Positions 52,368 to 62,161 of a DNA stretch of 64,000 nucleotides are shown here, in pieces. Origin of the DNA: Pectobacterium zantedeschiae (lineage in GTDB: Bacteria > Pseudomonadota > Gammaproteobacteria > Enterobacterales > Enterobacteriaceae); NCBI RefSeq assembly GCF_004137795.1, contig NZ_NWTM01000002.1:546289-610288 (forward strand), read 5' to 3'. A program made the translations under genes and the position numbers. The notes under the pieces were generated by a model. The model was given only the letters and a program-made list of their open reading frames with translations, did no database searches and had not been told where the DNA came from. Position 1 is the first letter of the stretch. Each line of letters opens with the position of its first letter.

Positions 52368-52865
52368 ATGCGTATCGGTCACGGTTTTGATGTCCATAAG
52401 TTCGGTGGAGAAGGTCCGCTGGTGATCGGTGGCGTGCGAATTCCTTATACTCAAGGTCTGTTGGCACATTCCGATGGGGATGTGGTGCTGCATGCGGTGA
52501 CCGATGCCTTATTAGGCGCTGCCGCGTTGGGCGATATTGGTAAACTGTTCCCTGATACCGATCCGGCTTTTAAAGGGGCGGACAGCCGTGGCTTGCTGCG
52601 TGAAGCCTGGCGTCGTATCAATGACAAAGGCTATCAACTGGGTAATCTGGACGTCACGATTATTGCGCAGGCACCGAAAATGGCACCGCATATCCCACAA
52701 ATGCGCGTGAATCTGGCGGAAGATTTGCTGTGCCATATGGACGACGTCAATGTGAAAGCGACCACGACGGAACAGTTAGGCTTTACTGGTCGCGGCGAAG
52801 GTATTGCGTGCGAAGCCGTTGCCCTGTTGGTGAAAAAAGAAACGGGCGAAATTGTTGCGTGGTAA
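52368..52865 (+). CDS. ispF: 2-C-methyl-D-erythritol 2,4-cyclodiphosphate synthase IspF
   Basis: Fifth step of the MEP pathway, trimeric zinc enzyme. 165 residues, a little longer than the common 159. Zinc site and substrate residues are in [10 protein letters not shown] and [33 protein letters not shown] and [20 protein letters not shown] finish the pattern. The extra residues are at the C-terminus (ETGEIVAW). A hairpin follows before truD. Confidence 0.97.
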   Translation: MRIGHGFDVHKFGGEGPLVIGGVRIPYTQGLLAHSDGDVVLHAVTDALLGAAALGDIGKLFPDTDPAFKGADSRGLLREAWRRINDKGYQLGNLDVTIIAQAPKMAPHIPQMRVNLAEDLLCHMDDVNVKATTTEQLGFTGRGEGIACEAVALLVKKETGEIVAW

Positions 52866-52933
52866 GAGTTTGTTTTATAAAAATTGTTTACCAACAATAT
52901 CTGACCAATAATCGAAAATTAACAGTATAAGAA

Positions 52934-52974
52934 ACAAGGTACATAACCGTGAGTTATCCGGTCATGTACCTTGT
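52934..52974 (+). promoter_or_regulatory. Long hairpin in the truD leader
   Basis: A perfect 11-bp stem, ACAAGGTACAT / ATGTACCTTGT, with ACCG / CGGT pairing inside the loop region, ends 9 bp before the truD start and just before its GGAT ribosome site. No T run follows, so it is not a plain terminator; it could control truD translation or insulate it from ispF. Confidence 0.6.
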
Positions 52975-52983
52975 AGGATAACG

Positions 52984-54030
52984 ATGGAAAATAGCGAACA
53001 ACTCGTCTGGCTGCACGGAGAACCACAGGCTACCGGCTCATTGAAATCGACTGCGGAAGATTTTCTGGTGGTGGAAGACCTCGGATTTCTGCCAGATGGT
53101 GATGGTGAGCAGGTCTTGGTGCGCGTACGTAAGCGCGGCTGCAATACGCAATTTGTGGCCGAGATGCTGGCGAAATTTGTTCGTCTACCGCTACGTGCCG
53201 TCAGCTACGCGGGTCTGAAAGATCGCCATGCCGTCACAGAACAGTGGTTTTGCCTGCACATGCCGGGAAAAGAGACGCCAGATTTCTCCTTGTTGGAGCT
53301 GGAAGGCTGTGACGTACTTGAAGTAACTCGCCACCGCCGCAAGTTGCGGATCGGTACGCTGCGAGGTAACCATTTTACTCTGGTGTTGCGTCAGGTGAGT
53401 GACCGGGACGAGGTCGACGCCCGTTTAGCGCAGATTGCTGCAAATGGCGTTCCTAATTATTTCGGTAGCCAGCGTTTCGGACGAAACGGGAATAATCTTG
53501 AACAGGCTCGTCTTTGGGCAAATAACGATATTAGAGTAAAAGAACGCAGTAAGCGCAGTTTTTATCTTTCCGCCAGCCGCAGTGCGATGTTTAATCAGGT
53601 TGCCAGCGCACGGCTTGCGGGGCAGCAGATGAAAACGGTTCTGTGTGGTGATGCATTGCAGCTAACAGGACGCGGCAGTTGGTTTGTTGCTAAAGCTGAT
53701 GAGCTGGAAACGTTGCAGGCGCGTCTTGACGCTGGCGAACTCCAGATTACTGCGCCGCTGCCTGGAGATGGTGAACTGGGCACGCAGGATGATGCACGGG
53801 TATTTGAAGAGCAGGCGTTGACCGGACAAGAAACGCTGTGGTCTTTGGTCAAGCGTGAGCGGGTCGAGTCTGCCCGGCGCGCTGTGTTGCTTTATCCCCA
53901 GCAGATGCACTGGGAATGGCAGGATGACGCGACCGTGGAAGTGAAATTCTGGCTACCTGCGGGCAGTTTTGCGACTAGTGTGGTGCGTGAAGTGCTGCAT
54001 TCACAGCAGGATACCGACATAGGTGCCTGA
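52984..54030 (+). CDS. truD: tRNA pseudouridine(13) synthase TruD
   Basis: Makes pseudouridine 13 in tRNA-Glu. 348 residues (E. coli 349). The catalytic aspartate lies in [22 protein letters not shown]-type and [14 protein letters not shown] blocks mark the TruD fold, and the insertion domain is present ([13 protein letters not shown]). In E. coli surE follows with overlap; here that gene is missing and the stop overlaps the ATG of a short cysteine-rich frame. Confidence 0.96.
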   Translation: MENSEQLVWLHGEPQATGSLKSTAEDFLVVEDLGFLPDGDGEQVLVRVRKRGCNTQFVAEMLAKFVRLPLRAVSYAGLKDRHAVTEQWFCLHMPGKETPDFSLLELEGCDVLEVTRHRRKLRIGTLRGNHFTLVLRQVSDRDEVDARLAQIAANGVPNYFGSQRFGRNGNNLEQARLWANNDIRVKERSKRSFYLSASRSAMFNQVASARLAGQQMKTVLCGDALQLTGRGSWFVAKADELETLQARLDAGELQITAPLPGDGELGTQDDARVFEEQALTGQETLWSLVKRERVESARRAVLLYPQQMHWEWQDDATVEVKFWLPAGSFATSVVREVLHSQQDTDIGA

Positions 54031-54158
54031 TGTGCAACAGCGTTTTTTTTCAGAAAATAGTTGAAGAGAATCAATGCTGGCAACCGTGTAATTGCGGCGG
54101 CTGGCTTACCCCTGTGCGGGAAAATTGCTGTATTGGTGACGAGGTTAACCAGAGCTGA
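54030..54158 (+). CDS. Short cysteine-rich open frame in the place of surE
   Basis: 42 codons, starting with an ATG that overlaps the truD TGA (TGATG) and preceded by AGGTG, exactly where surE would begin. Six of 42 residues are Cys (VEENQCWQPCNCGGWL and NCCIGDEV). It has a T8 tract near its start. No family is recognised. It may be a chance frame created when surE was deleted rather than a real gene. Confidence 0.3.
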   Translation: MCNSVFFQKIVEENQCWQPCNCGGWLTPVRENCCIGDEVNQS

Positions 54159-54173
54159 GGTCGGCGGGGAATG
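54127..54173 (+). pseudogene. surE: Probable remnant of the surE 3' end
   Basis: The frame ending at the TAA at 54171-54173 (within the ATGGTAA that opens pcm) reads [10 protein letters not shown] and stop, like the ending DWLNSVGVGTQW of E. coli SurE, which overlaps pcm in the same way. Nothing upstream resembles the rest of SurE (5'/3' nucleotidase of about 250 residues), so nearly all of the gene is gone. The assignment rests on position and about ten residues. Confidence 0.45.
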
Positions 54174-54797
54174 GTAAACAAACGTATAGAAACGTTGTTG
54201 GTGCAGTTGCGCCAACAGGGCATTCAGGACGAACGTCTGCTGACGGCGATAGAAGCCGTACCCAGAGAACGTTTTGTTGACGAAGCTTTCGAACATAAAG
54301 CGTATGAAAATACCGCTCTGCCTATTGGTTCCGGTCAGACTATTTCGCAGCCCTATATGGTCGCGAAGATGACGGAATTGCTTAACCTGACGCCTGTATC
54401 TCGCGTGCTGGAGATTGGCACCGGTTCAGGTTATCAAACGGCGATTTTAGCGCATTTGGTTCAGCATGTTTGCTCGGTTGAGCGCATCAAAGGGCTGCAA
54501 TGGCAGGCTAAACGCCGCTTAAAGCAGCTTGATCTGCATAATGTCTCCACTCGTCATGGTGATGGATGGCTGGGCTGGGCATCGCGTGGGCCGTTTGATG
54601 CCATTATCGTGACTGCGGCGCCGCCGGAAATTCCTCGGGCCCTGTTGGAACAGCTTGATGAGGGCGGTGTGATGGTGTTGCCCGTTGGGGAACAGTCACA
54701 AATACTACAGGTCGTTCAGCGCCATGCTGGTGAATTTATTATTAAAACGGTTGAAGCGGTTCGGTTTGTTCCGCTGGTCAAAGGGGAGTTAGCCTGA
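54171..54797 (+). CDS. pcm: Protein-L-isoaspartate O-methyltransferase Pcm
   Basis: Repairs isoaspartyl residues in aged proteins using SAM. 208 residues. The substrate region is [12 protein letters not shown] and [13 protein letters not shown], and the SAM-binding motif is [14 protein letters not shown]. It normally follows surE; here it is 140 bp after truD. No terminator is obvious between it and the long gap leading to nlpD. Confidence 0.97.
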   Translation: MVNKRIETLLVQLRQQGIQDERLLTAIEAVPRERFVDEAFEHKAYENTALPIGSGQTISQPYMVAKMTELLNLTPVSRVLEIGTGSGYQTAILAHLVQHVCSVERIKGLQWQAKRRLKQLDLHNVSTRHGDGWLGWASRGPFDAIIVTAAPPEIPRALLEQLDEGGVMVLPVGEQSQILQVVQRHAGEFIIKTVEAVRFVPLVKGELA

Positions 54798-54984
54798 TAC
54801 CGTGGCGGCTGTATGCATGTGTTGTTAAGTCTTTAAAATTTCAATACAACTGTTTTATGGTGCGAACTTGTTGATATTGTTAGCATCTAATCATCGCGGT
54901 GCCTCTCCTGTTTTGCTTATGCGCCAGCGATGGTGAAGTAGCGATCTTTCTCGTACCAACTAACGAATAAAACACCGGATATCG

Positions 54985-55044
54985 TTTACGCTACAATCAT
55001 TTACGCTACGGTCAGTTAGGCTACGATTAGTGAAGCTACAGCGG
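54985..55044 (+). repeat. Four copies of a degenerate 15-bp tandem repeat
   Basis: Units at 54985, 55000, 55015 and 55030 read TTTACGCTACAATCA, TTTACGCTACGGTCA, GTTAGGCTACGATTA and GTGAAGCTACAGCGG. The shared core is GCTAC. No stem is formed within a unit, and I know of no element with this unit. Confidence 0.75.
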
Positions 55045-55100
55045 ATGCGAGGTACACATGTCCGAATTGAGTTCTGAGTATGACTGTTTTTTGAATGTTA

Positions 55101-55299
55101 TATAGCCTGAATAGTTCGAGTTGCAGGTAGGCGGCAGTCGCACGACAAATTGGTTCTAACCGATTTGAACAGCGCTAGCGCTGGCCCGAAGGGGGAGCTT
55201 CATTTATGAGGCTCATTAATCCCCAGTCACTTACATCACTAAGTGACTGGGTGAGTAAGATAAGCCAACGCATATGCAGCTTGAAGTATGACGGATATA
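55101..55299. repeat. ERIC element 3 with a roughly 75-bp insertion
   Basis: The ERIC ends (ATAGTTCGAGTTGCAGG and GCAGCTTGAAGTATGACGG) and core (AATCCCCAGTCACTTAC, CTAAGTGACTGGGTGAG) are clear, but the total of 199 bp is some 70 more than elements 1 and 2. The extra segment, about 55141-55216, contains AGCGCTAGCGCT, GGCCCGAAGGGG and GCTTCATTTATGAGGC, the same cassette as in repeats A and B (inverted). Confidence 0.8.
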
Positions 55300-55340
55300 G
55301 TTACTTTTTTGAACGCTATAGGTATAGGGGAGTAAGGCGC

Positions 55341-56372
55341 ATGGGAAGCCGAATGATGAATTTGCGTCACATTGCTGCGTGTATGGTAATTGTCTTAGGT
55401 GTGGCTGGATGCTCCAACAATAATTCCAAATCCGCACCGATCAGCAGCGTTGACGGAAATACGGGCAGCCGAGGGGGAATGTTATCTGCGCCACCATCAC
55501 GCATTTCAACGGCGGGTGAAAGTGTTGCAACGACGTCCGAAGGGCGAATTGTTTACAATCGCAGCTACGGTAATATTCCGAAAGGCAGCTACAGCGGCGG
55601 TAATGCCTATACCGTTAAACGGGGAGATACCCTGTTTTATATCGCCTGGATTACCGGCAATGACTATCGGGATCTGGCGCAGCGCAACAATATCCCTGAA
55701 CCATACAGCCTTAACGTAGGGCAATCATTGAGTTTAGGTAACGTATCCGGCAACAACGCTTCAGGCGGCGTGACGAGCGGTGGTGGAATGCTGGCAACAA
55801 CCGATGCCACCCGAGGTGGGGTACCGACGCCACCATCCAGTAATCAAATACAAACTACATCGGTTGATTCTCAGTCAACTAATGCGTATTCTGGTAATCA
55901 GGGTAAACAGAATGTAGGTAAGATGTTACCTACGGCAGGGGCACCAACAACCGCTCCTGTTTCCGCTCCAGCGGCTGTTGCCAGCAGCAATACGGCTGCT
56001 GTCGGCAGTTGGCGTTGGCCTACCGATGGGAAAGTCATAGATAGTTTCTCCGCTTCCGAGGGGGGAAATAAAGGGATTGATATCGCCGGCTCACGTGGGC
56101 AACCGATCACCGCAACCGCCAGTGGGCGAGTGGTGTATGCCGGTAACGCGCTACGTGGTTACGGAAATCTGATAATCATCAAACATAATGATGACTACCT
56201 CAGTGCCTATGCCCATAACGATACGATGCTAGTCCGTGAGCAACAAGACGTCACGGCAGGACAAAAAATCGCTACGATGGGCAGTACGGGCACAAGCTCA
56301 GTTCGCTTGCACTTTGAAATTCGTTACAAGGGGAAATCCGTAAACCCGCTGCGTTTTCTGCCGCAGCGATAA
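55341..56372 (+). CDS. nlpD: Murein hydrolase activator NlpD
   Basis: Outer-membrane lipoprotein that activates the amidase AmiC at the septum. The start was placed at the ATG at 55341 (GGAGTAAGGCGC in front), giving 343 residues; the upstream ATG at 55206 lies in the ERIC. The lipobox is VLGVAGC, then a LysM domain ([22 protein letters not shown], in part), a Ser/Thr/Gly-rich linker and the C-terminal M23 domain with [14 protein letters not shown] and [12 protein letters not shown], lacking catalytic zinc ligands as expected. The main rpoS promoter of E. coli is inside this gene. Confidence 0.95.
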   Translation: MGSRMMNLRHIAACMVIVLGVAGCSNNNSKSAPISSVDGNTGSRGGMLSAPPSRISTAGESVATTSEGRIVYNRSYGNIPKGSYSGGNAYTVKRGDTLFYIAWITGNDYRDLAQRNNIPEPYSLNVGQSLSLGNVSGNNASGGVTSGGGMLATTDATRGGVPTPPSSNQIQTTSVDSQSTNAYSGNQGKQNVGKMLPTAGAPTTAPVSAPAAVASSNTAAVGSWRWPTDGKVIDSFSASEGGNKGIDIAGSRGQPITATASGRVVYAGNALRGYGNLIIIKHNDDYLSAYAHNDTMLVREQQDVTAGQKIATMGSTGTSSVRLHFEIRYKGKSVNPLRFLPQR

Positions 56373-56425
56373 ATCGGGCAGAGTATTTCGGTATTCTGCC
56401 AAGGGATCACGGGTAGGAGCCACTT

Positions 56426-57418
56426 ATGAGCCAAAGTACGCTGAAAGTTAACGAGTTACATGAAGATACCGATTTCGAAGAAAATGGACTTGACGTTTTT
56501 GACGATAAAGCGCTGGCAGAGGAAGATACCAATGATAATGACTCGGCGGAAGACGAGCTATTAGCACAAGGGGTCCCACAGCGTGTCCTGGACGCAACAC
56601 AGCTCTATTTGGGAGAAATTGGCTATTCGCCGCTTTTAACCGCAGAAGAAGAAGTTTATTTTGCCCGACGCGCGTTGCGTGGTGATGTCCCATCGCGCCG
56701 CCGGATGATCGAGAGTAACCTGCGGCTGGTGGTGAAAATTGCCCGCCGTTACAACAATCGTGGTCTGGCGCTGCTGGACTTGATTGAAGAAGGTAATCTC
56801 GGCCTGATCCGTGCGGTTGAAAAATTCGATCCAGAAAGAGGATTTCGTTTTTCGACCTACGCTACCTGGTGGATTCGACAGACGATAGAGCGGGCGATCA
56901 TGAATCAAACCCGCACCATCCGTTTGCCTATTCACATTGTCAAAGAACTCAACGTTTATCTGCGTACCGCGCGCGAGTTGTCTCACAAACTGGACCACGA
57001 GCCGAGTGCGGAAGAAATTGCCGAACAGCTTGATAAACCTGTTGATGATGTCAACCGCATGCTGCGTTTGAATGAGCGTATTACTTCCGTTGATACCCCG
57101 CTAGGTGGTGATTCGGAGAAAGCGCTGCTGGATATTCTGGCAGACGAAAAAGACAACGGACCTGAAGACACCACGCAGGATAACGATATGAAACAGAATA
57201 TCGTTAAATGGTTGTTTGAGCTTAATGCCAAGCAGCGTGAGGTGCTGGCGCGTCGTTTCGGCCTGTTAGGGTATGAAGCGGCTACGCTGGAAGATGTCGG
57301 TCGTGAAATCGGCTTAACGCGTGAACGTGTTCGTCAGATTCAGGTTGAAGGCTTACGCCGCCTGCGGGAAATTTTGCAGGTTCAGGGGTTAAGCATTGAA
57401 GAGCTGTTTCGTGAATAA
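56426..57418 (+). CDS. rpoS: RNA polymerase sigma factor RpoS
   Basis: Stationary-phase and general stress sigma factor. 330 residues, as in E. coli. Region 1.2 ([19 protein letters not shown]), region 2 ([29 protein letters not shown]), region 3 and region 4 HTH ([20 protein letters not shown]). Intact. 53 bp after nlpD. The 5' half differs slightly from E. coli (acidic [15 protein letters not shown] run). Followed by a terminator and by convergent proS. Confidence 0.98.
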   Translation: MSQSTLKVNELHEDTDFEENGLDVFDDKALAEEDTNDNDSAEDELLAQGVPQRVLDATQLYLGEIGYSPLLTAEEEVYFARRALRGDVPSRRRMIESNLRLVVKIARRYNNRGLALLDLIEEGNLGLIRAVEKFDPERGFRFSTYATWWIRQTIERAIMNQTRTIRLPIHIVKELNVYLRTARELSHKLDHEPSAEEIAEQLDKPVDDVNRMLRLNERITSVDTPLGGDSEKALLDILADEKDNGPEDTTQDNDMKQNIVKWLFELNAKQREVLARRFGLLGYEAATLEDVGREIGLTRERVRQIQVEGLRRLREILQVQGLSIEELFRE

Positions 57419-57450
57419 TTCGTAGCGGATTACGATATGTTGAAATAAAA

Positions 57451-57477
57451 AATGGTGGGGGAACCCACCATTTTTTT
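57451..57477 (+). terminator. Bidirectional terminator after rpoS
   Basis: AATGGTGGG / CCCACCATT with a GGAA loop, A6 run before and T7 run after, 32 bp beyond the rpoS stop and facing proS. It can work on both strands. Confidence 0.85.
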
Positions 57478-57522
57478 ATGCCTGTATTCACCCTTCTGTA
57501 TGAAAGGGCGATTTGACGGCGA

Positions 57523-59241
57523 TTAGCGTACGATATTCGCCAGCAGAAAATCGATGATTTCACCGGTTTTAATCATTTGCTTTTCACCGACGCGGCGACT
57601 CTTATATTCAATCTCTTCGCTATCCAGATTACGATCGCCAATAACGATAGTGTGCGGTACGCCAATCAACTCCATATCGGCAAACATCACGCCTGGGCGC
57701 TCTTTACGATCATCAAGCAGAACTTCAATGCCTTTAGCGCGTAGCTGCTGGTAGATATCCTCTGCCACTTCCTTCACGCGGAAAGATTTGTGCATATTCA
57801 TTGGCAGGATAGCAACGTGGAAAGGCGCAATGGCGTCTGGCCAGATAATACCGCGTTCATCATGATTCTGCTCAATCGCCGCTGCGACAACGCGCGTCAC
57901 ACCAATACCGTAACAGCCCATCGTCAGCGTCTGATTGCGTCCGTCTTCACCTTGAACGGTTGCTTTCAGCGCTTCAGAATATTTGCTGCCCAGTTGGAAA
58001 ATATGGCCGACTTCGATACCGCGTTTAATTTGCAGTGTGCCTTTGCCGTCTGGGCTGGTGTCGCCTTCAACCACGTTACGGATATCTGCAACCTGCGGCA
58101 GCGTAACGTCACGCTCCCAGTTGATGCCAAAATAGTGTTTACCATCAATATTCGCGCCAGCGCTGAAGTCGCTCATAGCGGCAACGGTGCGGTCAACAAC
58201 GACTGGAATCGACAACTTGACTGGACCCAGTGAACCAGGGCCTGCACCGATGATTGCGCGGATCTCGTCTTCCGTTGCGAAAGTCAGCGGGCTTGCTACC
58301 TGAGCAATTTTCTCCGCCTTGATTTCGTTCAGTTCGTGATCGCCGCGAACCAGCAACGCAACCAGTTTATGACCGCTTTCTTCCGTTGCTTTAACCAGCA
58401 GTGTCTTCACGGTTTTTTCTACTGGCAGGTTAAACTGCTCAACTAGCTCGGCGATGGTCTTGGCGTTTGGTGTATCAATCAGACGCAGTTCTTCCTTCGC
58501 TTCCGCACGGCCTAACTTCGGCGCGACGGCTTCTGCAAGCTCGATGTTTGCCGCATAGTCGGATTCTGTTGAGAAAACGATATCGTCTTCACCGCTGGTC
58601 GCCAGTACCTGAAATTCGTGTGAAGCATTACCACCGATAGAGCCGGTATCTGCCTGAACGGCTCTGAAATCCAGATCCATACGGCTGAAAATCTTGCTAT
58701 AAGCGGCGTACATGGCGTCGTAGGTGGCCTGCAAGGATTCCTGCGAAGTATGGAAAGAGTAGGCGTCTTTCATCAGGAACTCACGCGAGCGCATGACACC
58801 AAAACGTGGGCGAACTTCATCGCGGAATTTGGTTTGAATCTGGAAGAAATTCAGCGGCAACTGCTTATAAGAGCTGACTTCATTACGAATCAGGTCAGTA
58901 ATGACTTCTTCGTGTGTTGGGCCGAGTACGAAGGGGCGTTCACCACGATCGACAAAGCGCAGTAGCTCGGGGCCATACTGATCCCAACGGCCACTTTCTA
59001 CCCATAAATCTGCAGGTTGAACAACCGGCATGGACACTTCAATTGCGCCCGCGGTGTTCATCTCTTCGCGCACGATATTTTCAACTTTTCTCAAAACACG
59101 TAAACCGGTCGGCAACCAGGTGTAAAGGCCGGAGGCCAGTTTACGAATCATTCCTGCCCGGAGCATCAACTGATGGCTGATGACTTCTGCATCGGCTGGC
59201 GTCTCCTTGAGAGTGGAGAGCATGTATTGGCTAGTACGCAT
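57523..59241 (-). CDS. proS: Prolyl-tRNA synthetase ProS
   Basis: Class II aminoacyl-tRNA synthetase charging proline. 572 residues, as in E. coli. Motif 2 has [21 protein letters not shown] and motif 3 [17 protein letters not shown]; the insertion editing domain (about 225-405) is present between them ([17 protein letters not shown]). In E. coli it lies beside trmO and rcsF, not rpoS, so the rpoS-proS junction marks a rearrangement relative to E. coli. Confidence 0.98.
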   Translation of the reverse strand: MRTSQYMLSTLKETPADAEVISHQLMLRAGMIRKLASGLYTWLPTGLRVLRKVENIVREEMNTAGAIEVSMPVVQPADLWVESGRWDQYGPELLRFVDRGERPFVLGPTHEEVITDLIRNEVSSYKQLPLNFFQIQTKFRDEVRPRFGVMRSREFLMKDAYSFHTSQESLQATYDAMYAAYSKIFSRMDLDFRAVQADTGSIGGNASHEFQVLATSGEDDIVFSTESDYAANIELAEAVAPKLGRAEAKEELRLIDTPNAKTIAELVEQFNLPVEKTVKTLLVKATEESGHKLVALLVRGDHELNEIKAEKIAQVASPLTFATEDEIRAIIGAGPGSLGPVKLSIPVVVDRTVAAMSDFSAGANIDGKHYFGINWERDVTLPQVADIRNVVEGDTSPDGKGTLQIKRGIEVGHIFQLGSKYSEALKATVQGEDGRNQTLTMGCYGIGVTRVVAAAIEQNHDERGIIWPDAIAPFHVAILPMNMHKSFRVKEVAEDIYQQLRAKGIEVLLDDRKERPGVMFADMELIGVPHTIVIGDRNLDSEEIEYKSRRVGEKQMIKTGEIIDFLLANIVR

Positions 59242-59386
59242 GGGGTTTTAGTTCCGTTAGAACGAGAAATAGCATAGGGCTGCTTGGCAGCCGAAAGCAC
59301 ATAAAAAGTGGCTTAGTTTACCAGCGTGGGCGGCGTGTCAAAAGAGAGCAGGGACAATTTTAGAATATATTGCTGTGGTTCGTGTA

Positions 59387-60103
59387 TTAACACGTATGAG
59401 ACGGGTCGAGGCTTAACACTTCAGTTTGTTCTTCGCATACGCGCCAGCGCACATTGAATTCCAATAGCAAAACGGCGTATTCCCGTGTGGTACTTTCTCC
59501 TTTTCGGTAGGCAGGGCGAGGATCCTGTGCCAATACCTGCGAGATAAAGCGTTTTAGCTGGGGATATTTCTTTTGATGTTCTGCGATCTGGTTTTCTGCA
59601 TGCGGCGAAAAAAACACCGGCATCGCGGCATCTGGCGCCATTTGGGCAAAACCCGCTCGCGCCTGAGGATGACTTTCTGCAAAGGGCAGATAAGGCTTGA
59701 TATCCACTACTGGTGTGCCATCGACTAGGTCAAGACTGCCTAATTCGAGTGTAATCGCCTCGCCTTTTGCACGGATCCCTTTTAATTCAACCAATGACAC
59801 ACCAATAGGGTTAGGACGGAAGGTGGAGCGCGTAGCGAAAACGCCTGTGCGTGTGTTTCCTCCCAGACGCGGTGGCCGAACAGTCGGACGCCAGCCGCCT
59901 TCCATCGTTTGATGAAAGATGAACAATATCCAAATATGGCTGAAATCCTCCAGCCCTCGGACGCACTCCGCCTGATTGTATGGCGATAATAGCTGAAGCT
60001 CTCCGCCTCCATCTTCAATCAGACCCGGCTGCCGCGGAATGGCAAATTTTTCTTTATACGGTGAGCGGATAATCCCGATCTGATTGAAAACAAATTGACT
60101 CAT
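59387..60103 (-). CDS. trmO: tRNA (adenine37-N6)-methyltransferase TrmO
   Basis: SAM-dependent enzyme adding the N6-methyl to t6A37 in certain tRNA-Thr (formerly YaeB/TsaA). The ATG at 60103 overlaps the rcsF stop (ATGA) and gives 238 residues (E. coli 235). The fold's SAM site reads YKEKFAIPRQPGL, RSTFRPNPIGVSLVELKGI and VVDIKPYLPFAE. A longer frame would run into rcsF. Translationally coupled to rcsF. Confidence 0.95.
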   Translation of the reverse strand: MSQFVFNQIGIIRSPYKEKFAIPRQPGLIEDGGGELQLLSPYNQAECVRGLEDFSHIWILFIFHQTMEGGWRPTVRPPRLGGNTRTGVFATRSTFRPNPIGVSLVELKGIRAKGEAITLELGSLDLVDGTPVVDIKPYLPFAESHPQARAGFAQMAPDAAMPVFFSPHAENQIAEHQKKYPQLKRFISQVLAQDPRPAYRKGESTTREYAVLLLEFNVRWRVCEEQTEVLSLDPSHTC

Positions 60104-60510
60104 TGTGCAGAAACTTTCAGCGCAGTGCCCTGACAAACAACTTGGCTGTAACAACCCGCTACACCGCTGACGGTTTGGCATTCATGCAATAAAACCGCAT
60201 TGGCCTTCATGACGGTTGCGCGGTTTTGCATTCTTTTACGCGCATTTGCCGCGTTGGGGGGAGCATCCTGAGCGCTGACCTGACATGAGGAACCTGAAAC
60301 CTCGCCCATATCACGGAAAGGTTTACCCACTAATTCTTCTGCACTTTTATATAACACCGCCGGAGCCGGACGAGTCGGTGGCTTCGGTTTTGGCGCGGGT
60401 TCTGCGGTTTTGGTTTCAATAACAGGTTGAGGAGCCGGTGCCGGTGGCTTCTGAAATAAAGAACAGCCTGTCAGCGACATTGCCAACAATACAAAGGGAA
60501 CAGCACGCAT
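60100..60510 (-). CDS. rcsF: Outer-membrane lipoprotein RcsF
   Basis: Senses envelope stress and activates the Rcs phosphorelay through IgaA. 136 residues. Signal peptide with lipobox MSLTGCSLFQ; a proline-rich linker (PAPAPQPVIETKTAEPAPK) passes the outer membrane; the C-terminal domain has the paired cysteines SGSSCQVS, HECQT, AGCYSQVVC. Start MRAVPFVLLAM. It overlaps trmO by four bases. Confidence 0.95.
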   Translation of the reverse strand: MRAVPFVLLAMSLTGCSLFQKPPAPAPQPVIETKTAEPAPKPKPPTRPAPAVLYKSAEELVGKPFRDMGEVSGSSCQVSAQDAPPNAANARKRMQNRATVMKANAVLLHECQTVSGVAGCYSQVVCQGTALKVSAQ

Positions 60511-60570
60511 TAAGGATTCCTCTGCTTTTTCTCAAAGAGCGAGTATTGAAGCAAGCAATTGCACAAATAA

Positions 60571-60594
60571 CAAGACGGGCCGTGGCCCGTCTTG
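60571..60594 (-). terminator. Terminator hairpin after metQ
   Basis: A perfect 11-bp stem, CAAGACGGGCC / GGCCCGTCTTG with a 2-base centre, 35 bp after the metQ stop on the minus strand, followed by TTATTTGTG. Strong stem with a weak T run. Confidence 0.65.
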
Positions 60595-60628
60595 CAGATA
60601 TCTTTTAATTAAACACGTTAGGGTTGGA

Positions 60629-61444
60629 TTACCAACCTTTCACCGCGCCACCATTAAAGATTTTATTTGCAGCATCGTTCACTTCATCAGATTGATAAGC
60701 CTGAACGAATTTCTTCACATTTTCAGCGTCTTTGTTGTCTTCGCGTGAAACCAGCAGGTTTACATACGGAGAGTCTTTCTCTTCAACAAACAGGCCATCT
60801 TTAGTTGGCGTCAGGTTAATCTGGCTAGCGTAAGTGGTGTTGATTACAGCCAGCGCGATTTGTGCGTCATCTAAAGAACGTGGCAGTTGTGGCGCTTCCA
60901 GTTCAACCAGTTTGATATTTTTCGGGTTTTCGGTCACATCCAGAACGGTCGGCAGTAGGCCAACGTTGTCTTTCAGTTTAATCAAGCCGACTTTTTGCAG
61001 CAGCAGCAAGGAGCGGCCCAGGTTGGTCGGGTCGTTTGGCAGCGCAACTTGAGCGCCATCTTGCAGTTCATTCAGGGATTTGATTTTTTTGGAGTAACCT
61101 GCAATCGGATAGACAAAGCTGTTACCGACAGAAACCAGTTTATATCCACGATCTTTGATTTGCTGATCCAGATAAGGTTTGTGCTGGAAGGCATTCAGAT
61201 CGATATCACCTTTGCTCAAGGCTTCATTTGGCAGCACGTAGTCGTTGAACGTTACTAATTCAACGTCCAGACCATATTTGTCTTTTGCCACTTTCTGAGC
61301 AACTTCTGCAACCTGTTGTTCTGCACCAACAATAACGCCGACTTTAATATGATTAGGATTCTTTTCTTCCTGACCACATCCTGCTAGCGCCAGAGCACCA
61401 ATGAGTGCGCCAATGGTCGCAATAGATTTCAGTTTAATCGCCAT
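60629..61444 (-). CDS. metQ: D-methionine-binding lipoprotein MetQ
   Basis: Periplasm-facing lipoprotein that delivers L- and D-methionine to MetNI. 271 residues. Lipobox GALALAGCGQ; the NlpA-family fold is shown by KVGVIVGAEQQVAEVA, ALSKGDIDLNAFQHKPYLDQ, IALPNDPTNLGRSLLLLQ-type text (VALPNDPTNLGRSLLLLQK) and SPYVNLLVSREDN. 63 bp after metI in the metNIQ operon. Confidence 0.97.
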   Translation of the reverse strand: MAIKLKSIATIGALIGALALAGCGQEEKNPNHIKVGVIVGAEQQVAEVAQKVAKDKYGLDVELVTFNDYVLPNEALSKGDIDLNAFQHKPYLDQQIKDRGYKLVSVGNSFVYPIAGYSKKIKSLNELQDGAQVALPNDPTNLGRSLLLLQKVGLIKLKDNVGLLPTVLDVTENPKNIKLVELEAPQLPRSLDDAQIALAVINTTYASQINLTPTKDGLFVEEKDSPYVNLLVSREDNKDAENVKKFVQAYQSDEVNDAANKIFNGGAVKGW

Positions 61445-61507
61445 ATCCTTACCCCTAATTAACTATTTTCTTGGCAGATGCCTTTAGGCAAATGCGTATT
61501 GTGATGA

Positions 61508-62161
61508 TTACTTGTGTGTGACAGCTTTTACTGCCCTGTCGCCGCAGAATTGAATCAGGTAAACCAAAACAACTAGTAATATTAATACCGTATTCATGAC
61601 CGTCGCGTTATAACCAATATAACCATACTGATAACCAATTTGACCTAAGCCGCCTGCACCCACTGCTCCACCCATAGCAGAATAGCCTACGAGCGTAATT
61701 AAGGTGATAGTTGCGGCATTAATTAGCCCTGGTAACGCTTCTGGCAGCAATATCTTTTTGATGATTTGCATTGGTGTCGCACCCATCGCGCGGGCGGCTT
61801 CTACCAGCCCGGTCGGAATTTCAAGCAGCGCGTTTTCCACCATACGCGCAATAAACGGTGCTGCGCCTACGGTCAGAGGAACGATAGCCGCTTGCAGACC
61901 AATTGAGGTTCCGACAATGATGCGGGTAAAAGGAATCATCCATACCAGCAAAATAATGAACGGAATCGAGCGGAAAATATTTACCAGTGCAGAAACGGTT
62001 CTGTAGAGATTTGGATTGGCGATAATTTGCCCTGGGCGCGTGGTGTATAATAAAACGCCCACCGGTAAGCCAAGCACAAAGCCAAAGAAACCAGAAACAG
62101 ATGTCATCGCGACGGTTTCCCATACTCCCTTAGCCATTAACCACATCATTGCTTCAGACAT
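61508..62161 (-). CDS. metI: Methionine ABC transporter permease MetI
   Basis: Five-helix inner-membrane channel of the methionine importer. The ATG at 62161 overlaps the metN stop by 8 bases and gives 217 residues, as in E. coli ([19 protein letters not shown]). The coupling loop is [22 protein letters not shown] (in part), and [13 protein letters not shown] helices follow. A longer upstream frame in metN is rejected. Confidence 0.96.
   Translation of the reverse strand: MSEAMMWLMAKGVWETVAMTSVSGFFGFVLGLPVGVLLYTTRPGQIIANPNLYRTVSALVNIFRSIPFIILLVWMIPFTRIIVGTSIGLQAAIVPLTVGAAPFIARMVENALLEIPTGLVEAARAMGATPMQIIKKILLPEALPGLINAATITLITLVGYSAMGGAVGAGGLGQIGYQYGYIGYNATVMNTVLILLVVLVYLIQFCGDRAVKAVTHK

Larger units (their letters stand above)
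54798..55340. other. 543-bp pcm-nlpD gap filled with repeats
   Basis: Contains the 15-bp periodic repeat at 54985-55044 and the enlarged ERIC at 55101-55299. I see no gene. An ATG inside the ERIC at 55206 is in frame with nlpD but has no plausible N-terminus. The rest (54798-54984) is unremarkable. Confidence 0.5.

Noticed and set aside
55206..55340. Longer NlpD start within the ERIC element
   Set aside because: The ATG at 55206 lies inside a repeat and would place 45 residues before the lipoprotein signal; the ATG at 55341 has a ribosome site and fits the family.
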